A DNA stretch of 22,643 nt from NCBI GenBank assembly GCA_003561815.1, contig PWVP01000116.1:1-22643 (forward strand). The letters run 5' to 3'. The translations under genes were made by a program, and so were the position numbers. Below are positions 6,786-14,400 of this stretch, one piece after another. The notes below the pieces were generated by a model. It ran no database searches and was not told where the DNA came from. It saw only the letters and a program-made list of their open reading frames with translations. Within the stretch, counting starts at the first letter, position 1; each line of letters opens with the position of its first letter. The DNA comes from Campylobacterota bacterium (GTDB lineage Bacteria; Campylobacterota; Campylobacteria; Campylobacterales; SZUA-545).

Positions 6786-8119
6786 GGAGCCTCCCGATTG
6801 GCCACTTTGAAGACCGGATTATCCAGTGCGGCAATCACATCTTCACCGAAGGCCACTAAACCATCATAGCCGCCGTAGCTCACCTTTTTTTCCTGATTGA
6901 CATCCACAAAAGCGATCTTTTTTTTCAGCGCGGTGTAGAGGCTGCGTCCCCCGGCGAGCAAGATGTCCGCCTGCGTATCGGCGATCACCTTGGGCTGCTC
7001 GACGGCCGGTTTGGTCATCAAAACCCCCTCTTCGCCCAGATATTCCCGCGCTTTGGCCCGATCGGCCTCGGTGGATTTGCCCACCGCTGTGGCCACCACT
7101 TTGAGCCCAATATCCTGCAACGCACTGGCAAAGGACCACGCTTTATTGCCCCCGGTGTTGAGCACCGCCTTTTTGCCCGCGAGTCGGGTGCGGATGGGTT
7201 CAAGCTGCTTTGAAAGCTTCGCCTCTTCTTCAGTGATCACCGCTTCGGCCCGATCGATCAGCGCCGCGTCGCCAAAGGCGCGTACGATAGTGCGGATCGC
7301 CTCCGAGGTGTCGCGCTGCCCATAAAACGAAACCGACACCCACGGGATACCGTATCGCTCCTGCATCTTGCGCGTGAGTGTCACGAGCGACTGGGCGCAG
7401 ACGATGACATTGAGCCCCGCGCGGTGGGCGGTGCGGATAGCGTCGATCCGGCCATCGCCGCTGAGCGTCGCGCGTACTTTGATGCCGATCTTTTCCAGAA
7501 CCGGCAGGTAGCGCCACATATCGCCGGTGACATTGTATTCGCCAATCAGGTTGATTTCATAGGGTGCGGTGGATTCGGGCTCCAGCGTGCCGATCAGATG
7601 CTCCAAAACCGCTTCACCTGCCAGCCGGGAGCCGAAGTTTTTGCTCCCGATAAAACCCGGTGCATGAACCGGCACGATCGGCAGGCCGTACTGCTGTGCC
7701 TTCTCGCGGCAGATGGCGTCGATATCATCACCGATCAGCGCGGTGACACAGGTGCTGTAGATAAAGATCGCTTTAGGATTAAAGGTGTGCATCGCCTCAT
7801 CGATCGAGGCACTGAGCCGCTTTTCACCCCCGAAGATCACATCGTTTTCGCTGATAGCTGTGGTGAGTCCCACCTGGGTAAGATCGCGTCCACTAAAGCT
7901 CGTGGGTGTCGCGCGGGTCTCCCACGAAGCGCCCAGACAGGTGATCGGCCCGTGGACGATATGGGCCGCCTCAGCGTAGGGAAACAGGCTAATCTGTGCC
8001 CCCTCAAAGGCACAGCCGCCGGTGGTGGCACCGGGTGTGGGGCGATTGCAGGCGGTTTTTTTATTGGTGTGATGATCGCAGGCGCTCTCGTTGAGAAGCT
8101 CTTTGGGTGCGGTGAGCAT
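6773..8119 (-). CDS. nifE: NifE, FeMo-cofactor scaffold subunit
   Basis: A 448-residue nitrogenase component 1-type protein forming the NifEN scaffold. Cys36 (TTGGCAFEGAQ), Cys61 (HGPITCLGASWE) and Cys124 (YSTCVTALIGDD) sit where the cluster-binding cysteines of NifE lie. Cys241 (NVIVCAQSL) matches the further conserved cysteine implicated in cofactor-precursor binding. ENDVIFGGEKRL and NLIGEYNVTGDMW are also standard. A TTG at 8125 is in frame, but the ATG at 8119 has GGGGG at a six-base spacing while the TTG would have none, so I start at the ATG. It follows the tiny membrane-peptide gene after 84 bases and overlaps nifN by 13. No sigma-54 or NifA site was found upstream. Confidence 0.95.
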   Translation of the reverse strand: MLTAPKELLNESACDHHTNKKTACNRPTPGATTGGCAFEGAQISLFPYAEAAHIVHGPITCLGASWETRATPTSFSGRDLTQVGLTTAISENDVIFGGEKRLSASIDEAMHTFNPKAIFIYSTCVTALIGDDIDAICREKAQQYGLPIVPVHAPGFIGSKNFGSRLAGEAVLEHLIGTLEPESTAPYEINLIGEYNVTGDMWRYLPVLEKIGIKVRATLSGDGRIDAIRTAHRAGLNVIVCAQSLVTLTRKMQERYGIPWVSVSFYGQRDTSEAIRTIVRAFGDAALIDRAEAVITEEEAKLSKQLEPIRTRLAGKKAVLNTGGNKAWSFASALQDIGLKVVATAVGKSTEADRAKAREYLGEEGVLMTKPAVEQPKVIADTQADILLAGGRSLYTALKKKIAFVDVNQEKKVSYGGYDGLVAFGEDVIAALDNPVFKVANREAPWRH

Positions 8120-8157
8120 CGGCAACCCCCTTCACAGGACATTGCCGATAGTATAGG

Positions 8158-8186
8158 AAAATATGGGCTCTATAGGGGCTTGTCTA
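8158..8186 (-). promoter_or_regulatory. Possible sigma-70-type promoter before nifE
   Basis: On the minus strand, TAGACA (8186-8181) and TATTTT (8163-8158) are 17 bases apart, with a start site expected near 8150, about 30 bases before the nifE ATG. Matches are 5/6 and 4/6, so this is only a candidate. An alternative -10, TATACT at 8155-8150, lacks a -35 partner. Confidence 0.25.
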
Positions 8187-8203
8187 TGATGAATAAATCA
8201 GCA

Positions 8204-8281
8204 CTACATCTGCTTTAAGACATAGACCACCGTTGCAATCACGGTAACTGCGATCAAGACCCCCAGCATAACATCTACCAT
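8204..8281 (-). CDS. 25-residue single-span membrane peptide
   Basis: A very short frame of 25 codons plus TAG starting at the ATG at 8281. The peptide opens MVDVMLG, is then almost wholly hydrophobic (VLIAVTVIATVVYVL) and ends in KQM. It would make one membrane helix with a short positive C-terminal tail. Support for translation comes from a near-perfect AAAGGAG seven bases before the ATG. Size and shape resemble accessory micro-subunits of membrane complexes such as KdpF or CydX, but I see no specific match. It lies between the mini-lipoprotein gene (44 bases upstream) and nifE (84 bases downstream) on the same strand. Function unknown. Confidence 0.6.
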   Translation of the reverse strand: MVDVMLGVLIAVTVIATVVYVLKQM

Positions 8282-8325
8282 AGCGGTCTCCTTTGCAGTT
8301 GGGTGCCGTATTGTACCTAAAGCGC

Positions 8326-8484
8326 TTAAACCGGTGGCGGCGGTGGCGCCTCAATCCGCTCGCTCTGGGGGGCTTTAGCGGGGTGATTTTCACCGGTGGT
8401 GGCCGTGCTGCTTTCGCCCCCGCACCCTTGCATCCAGGCGGCGGTGGCGATCAGTAGCGCCAGCAGTGCGATAGTCGCTCTCAT
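8326..8484 (-). CDS. 52-residue predicted lipoprotein
   Basis: A short protein with a hydrophobic signal (MRATIALLALLIATAAWMQ) ending at a lipobox-like MQGC, so Cys21 would be lipidated. The remaining 32 residues are polar (CGGESSTATTGENHP) and end in a proline run (APPPPPV). The start ATG at 8484 overlaps the stop codon of the giant propeller gene as ATGA, which implies translational coupling and suggests that the two products work together, for example at the cell envelope. No family recognised. The lipobox is slightly non-standard (Met at -3), so a plain secreted or membrane-anchored peptide is the alternative. Confidence 0.6.
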   Translation of the reverse strand: MRATIALLALLIATAAWMQGCGGESSTATTGENHPAKAPQSERIEAPPPPPV

Positions 8485-11400
8485 GGCTGCTCCTTCGTAT
8501 GGATCCAGACCCCCTCAGAGGGGGCGATAGTGTCGATTCGGGGGGTGTCCACCAGCTCGGTGGTATCCAGCGCGGCGCTGTGGATATAGACCTGCCACTC
8601 CCCTGCACGGTAAACCCAGAGGGTGATGGGCTCCAGTCCGCTCGCCGCCACCTCCTGGGCCAGATCGGCTGGATCGATCGCGCGGTGCAAGCCCACCAGA
8701 TTCCAGCCGGGGCTAAGCTCAGGCAGTGCATCGACCGCACCCGAATCGGCGGCCAGATGGAGCCTAAGCGTCTCTGTCTGGCGGCTTCTAAGCCAGAAGC
8801 CCTCCTGAGAACTCAGTGCCGTCATGCGATCGAGATGGGGTTTAAACCCTTCGGGCTTGGCCGCATAGTGCCGCCAGCCGTGCTGATCGTAACTTAACAG
8901 CTGCTCGATAGCGGGGTGAACACCGAAATTCAGCGCCAGCTCGAAACTGCCAAACTCCGCTTTGTGCGGCAGCGAGAGGAGATTCCAGCCGCTTCGCAAT
9001 TCGATCGTGCTCGCCTCAACCGACGAGACGGTGATATCCCGCCCGCTCACACCGCTCTGGGCGATCGTAAAGGTGCTGGCCTGATGGCGGTGTGCGCCGC
9101 CGCCGTGCCAGGCTGGGATCTTCTCTAGAGCCAGCTCAGGCTGCGCATCGAGCAGATAGAGCCCCACCCGGTAGCTTTTGGGCGCCTGGGTGGCCGGAAC
9201 AGCGATGGTGTACGCCCCCTGCGTCGGCGCATCTACGAAGGTAAAGTAGCCATCTTCGCGCTGAGCAATCACAATCGCCTTATCCAGATCGGTTGCGTTG
9301 CTAATCAGGCCGCTGATACTCACCCCCTCGATCGCACTTAGCGTGATCGATCCGGGCAGGCTCTCTGTCTGGAGGATATCTGCCTGGGCGTAGTAGGGGG
9401 TGGTCTCTTCGCTGCTGTAGTAGCCCTGAGCGACCACCGTGCCGCTGGGCGTATCGAGCTCATAGCCGATAATGTAGCGATCAAACCCATCCTCCTGGGG
9501 CAGCACCAGATCAAACGGAAGCACCGAGCCGCCATCGGCTGTAAGCTGCGTCTGCACCCGATGCCTAAAGAGGCTGCTCTGGCCCAGATCCGCCGGACGG
9601 GCGAAGATACTCACCCGCTCGCCAGCTGGCAGCGTCATCTCAAGCACACCCTGTAGCCGCGTGCCGCCCATTAGCTGGAGACTAAAGCTCTCAGGGGGCG
9701 CACTAAAGCCCTCGACCTGATCGTGATAGGCCAGTGTGGTGCCATCTGCGCCCAGATACCCTTCGATCACCAGCCCCTCATCGACCCCCTGCTCCACCCG
9801 GTACCCATAGACCAGATCGCCCCCCTCATGCGCTGAGAGCTCAAAGGGTACGCTCTGCTGACCGGGCTGGAGCGTGACGAGCGTGTCCGCCACCGTCTCA
9901 TCGCTGAGGCGATCGCGCGCCCAGATACGCACCACCACCGGCTCATCCAGGCTGATCCCCTCCGGACGAGTCAGGGTGTAAGCAGGCTCCGGCGGAGATG
10001 GCGGGGTGGCGCCAGAGGGGGTGTAGCTGTAGGTCAACCCCATCCGCGCTATGCGCCGATCTATGAAGATCATCTCAAGCCGATCGTAGCCCGCACTGTA
10101 GCTAAGGGTGTAGTCATCCAGATAGACCCCTTCCCGCCCTATGGTGCAAGCCGCCAGATCTTCGATGCACTCTGCAATGGTGTCATTAACCACCCGCCAG
10201 CCCGCCTGCCAGCTGCCGCTATCATTGCTCAGGTATACGATGTAGCGATCGAAACTCATGCCCATATAGACCGATTTCTGGGCCAGGATATGGGCGTGGC
10301 CATCGCCATCGATCGCTGCACTGACGAAGCCTGTCAGATCCAGATCGCCAGCTGCTGTCTCTAGTGTCCAGCTCTGGCCACCATCGCTGCTACGGGTCTG
10401 GACGATGCCGTAATTGGGGTTTTTATAAAAGAGATGAATCGTCTCATCCTCTAGCAAAAGCTCAAAGCGGCCCGATACGGCATTTTCGTAGCTCGCATCG
10501 GGCAGGCTGCTCACCTGCCAGCTATCGGCCCCTTCGCGTCGGGCGTGGATGAGATAGTTTCCACCAAAACCGCCATAAACATAGTGGATGACGCCACCCT
10601 GGCTAATGGCGATCTGACCACTTCTGCCAACCTGGTTGCCGCTATTATCCTCCGTGCCGACCACCTCAATCTGCCAGCCACCTTGATAGGTGGCATAGGT
10701 CGCTTGGTTTTCGCTATCCTCAGAGCGCTGAAAGACCAGATGGGGCTGACCGTCTGCATCGAGTGCGAGATCGAGATCAGAGACAAACGACTGGTCGATC
10801 AGCGGCTCTAGCGGCTGCCAGCTCTGGCCCCCATCCAAGGTGCGATACAGATGGATCCTGTCAATGTCGCCAGATACATAGGCGATCGCCGCCTGACCTT
10901 TATCGTTGGTGGCAATCGCCATGCGATCGTAACCATCGGCGTACGCATCGCTGAGTAGCTGATGGTGCTGCCAGCTCCCGCCACTCTTTACCGCTACGCG
11001 CAGCTCGTTGGCACCCTCTAGCGGATCGTAGTCCTCGATATCGCCACTATAGAGGGCAAAGGTGCGGCCGTAGCCGTCGGTAGCCGCCCGCAGATAGCGC
11101 CTCATCTTCATCCCGCCATCCACGCTCTTTTCAGGCAGCCACTGGCCCACCTGAAGCGTCGCCGGGGTCGGCAGGTAGCCAACACCATCCGTTGAAAAGG
11201 GGCCGCCTAGCTGCTTTTCGCTGTTTGAGCCCCAGGCGTACCACACCCCCTCTGTGGTGATGGCGTAGTTGTGGTGTCTGCCCGCATAGGCTCGATCGAC
11301 ACTCCCCCCCAGATCGACGATCTGAGGGGTGCTCTCAGAGTCTGTTTCCCCTGTGCCCAGCTGCCCCTGGTCACCATCCCCCCAGGCGTAGAGCTGCCCC

Positions 11401-14400
11401 CCACTCACCGCCAGCGCATGGGAGTGGCCCGCAGCGATCGCGCTCACATCAGTGAGCACAGGCGAAGCGACCATATCTTTATCTGTCGTGGTGCCATCGC
11501 CCAGCTGGCCGCTGCTATTTAAGCCCCAGGTGTAGAGATCGCCATCGCCGGTGAGCGCCATATTAAACCGCCAGCCCGAGGCGATAGCGGTGATATCAGA
11601 AAGCCCACTCACAGGGTAGGGGGTGCCGGTATCGCCGTGGCTTGAGCCGTCATGGCTTCGGCGCCCCCAGGCGTAGACCTCACCCCCATCGGTTAGCGCC
11701 AGCGATCGGCTATGGCCCGCATCAATCGCCACGATGGTCCCCGCAATCGAGCCGATATGGGTCGCAATCGGACTGGAGCGGCTGGTGGTGGTACCATCGC
11801 CAAGACCCATGGAGTTGTTCCAGCCCCAGGCGTAGAGGGTGCCACTCTCATGCAGCGCCAGCGCATGCGCCTCCCCTGCGGCGATGGCGACAATCCCCTC
11901 TAGATAGTCTCCCCCCATTGCGCCGCCAACCACCGGCATGGGGGTGTCATAGCTGCCATCGCTCTCCCCTATCCCGAGTCGGCCATTGCTGTTATCCCCC
12001 CAGCTCCAGACGGTGCCATCGCTCTTAAGAGCCACCGAGAAGTTCGACCCGGCCTTTACAGCGACAACATCACTCAGCCCCGGGTGGGTCAGTGGCGTAA
12101 GGGCGATCGGCACCATGACCTGATCGATCCCCAGCTGGTCTTGATCGTTGCTGCCCCAGATGGAAACGGTGCCATCGGCGTTGCGCCGAAGGGTGTGGCC
12201 CGCGCCTGCAGCGATCTGCTCCGCATCGCCCACCACGCGGACAATCTGTGTCGCGGTTTTGGTGTTGTTCTCACTATCGGTGACGCTCAGGGTGGTGCTG
12301 TAAAGACCCGGCTCATCGAAGGTGTAGCTAAAGTGCTCTGAGAGGGGCTCCGCCCGATCGTCATTCATCTGCCAGGTGATATCCAGCGGCTCATGGAGCG
12401 CCTCAATCTGGGCGGTAAAGCTCACCTCCGATCCCACCGGCACACTGCTGCCGCCATCGCGAAGCAGTGCGATATTGAGCACCTCAGGGAGCGCACCCAG
12501 TGCGCCCAGCGCCTGAAGCTGTCCGATATCAGCAAAGCTGTCACCCACCTCCAGGCTCCAGAGCCCATTGGCGCTCAGGTGCGCCTGCTCAGCGAGCATA
12601 CTATCGCCACTGTTAAGCTCATAGTGCACCGTGATATCCTCCGCACCCGCCGGGATCGAGAGGTTGAGATCGGCGGTTGTGGCCCCTGAGGCGATCACTA
12701 TCTCCTGATAGGCGATCGGATCCCCGCTGCTATCTTTTACGATCACCGTCAGGTTGGTATCCTCCACATAGGTTTTAGAGAGCGAGAGGGGGCTCTCCAG
12801 GCTCTCATAGCCCAGGGTGTTGAGATAGCCGTGGGTGGGGCTGAGCAGCACCCGCTCAGGATACTCTCGCCAATCGCCCGTCTGGGCGCTTCCTAGCTCA
12901 CCGGCACTACTGGCCCCAAAGCTCCAGACACCGCCATCGGCCGTTCGCGCCAAAGAGTGATCGGCTCCAGCAGCGATATGGGTGACCCCCTGCAGGTGAT
13001 CGATCTTTACAGGGGAGGTCTCAATAAGGTTGCCATAGCCCAAGCCAAGCTGAAGGTCTTTGTGGTCACCAAAGCCCCAGAGGTTGCCCGATGCATCCAG
13101 CGCCAGCGAGAACGCACCGCCCGCTTCAATCGCCACGATCGGCTCTGGCAAATCGATCTTTTGTGGCAGATAGCCATCGTCTGTGTGGCCCAGCCCGAGC
13201 TGGCCTTCATCGTTCTGACCAAAGCTCCAGACATCACCACTGCTATCCAGCACCAGAGAGTGGTTGGCCCCGGCCGCAATCGCGACCGCATCGATGCTTG
13301 CATAGCCGGTGATCCGCTCTGGGTAGTCGCGATCATTTGGGCTATCATTGCCCAGCTTTCCGTTTTCACCCTCCCCGAAGCTCCAGACATCACCGTAAGC
13401 ATCCAGTAGCAGATGGTGACGATTGCCTGTAGCGATGGCAACCACCGGACCAAGCCCATTCGCCTCAAGCGGTGTGGGCGCTGAGATGGGATCACCATAG
13501 GGGCCCAGATGCCCGTCATAATTTCCCCCAAAGACAGAGACCACCCCGTAACGATCGAGTATCATCGAGTGATTCACGGCAGCATCCACCGCCACAACCC
13601 CTTCAGAGAGAATCTCAACAGGGGTGACATAGTTCCACTCAGTACTATCTTTCACCTGGCTATCGTCGTTATCCCCCGTGCCCCAAAGAGAGCCATCCTC
13701 GCGCAGAATCAGCGTGTGCCACTGGCCGCTTCTAATCTGCGCCACACGCTTATCCACCAGCACCGCATCGGGGGTTGTGCGCACATCATCATCCCCCACC
13801 CCCAGCACGCCTGTTAAGCCGGCACCAAAACCCCAGGCCTGACCGGCACTGTCAATCACAAAAGAGCTCTCATCACCCGCTGCGAGACCGCCCTGATCGT
13901 CCATCACCCGCACCAGCACGGTATCAGAAACCCCTCCAAGCTGCTCTGCCGTAGCGGTCACATGATAGAGCCCCGGCTCGCTAAAGGTGTGTGCAAAGCT
14001 CTCGCCCCCACTCTCGCTGTGGCCATCGCTGACGCTCCACTGCACACTTTCGCCGGGCAGCGCTTCACTTAGCTCCACCTCGAAACCGACACTCTCGCCG
14101 GGCATCACCACCGCCTGATCGGCATCAAGCGCCACCCAGCGGGGATAGAGCAGTGTGGGCTCGCCCCGATCATCGGTATCACCCAGACCTAGCTGCCCAT
14201 CATCGTTTCCGTTGTATCCACTCCAGCCCCAGAGGCGATCGCTGCTATCCAGGGCAAGATAGTGGGCGGCCGAACCGGAGACCTGGACGATATCGCTTAG
14301 CTGCGCCTCGCCGCTCTGGCCCCCGGGCACGCGCGCGGGGGCGGTTTTATTCTCTCCAAAGAGGGCGTTCGAGCCGTGCGATCCGATGGTCCAGATCTCG

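Noticed and set aside
6773..8125. TTG start of nifE six bases upstream of the ATG
   Set aside because: The Shine-Dalgarno GGGGG abuts the TTG with no spacing but is well placed for the ATG at 8119.
7424..8218. Open plus-strand frame of 264 codons opposite nifE
   Set aside because: Antisense shadow of nifE; no recognisable protein motif and it runs across the nifE start region.
8293..8310. Sigma-54-like CGGCAC...TGCAA on the minus strand before the membrane micro-protein
   Set aside because: The GG and GC elements are 9 rather than 10 bases apart, and the GC would lie only about a dozen bases from the start codon, overlapping the ribosome-binding region.
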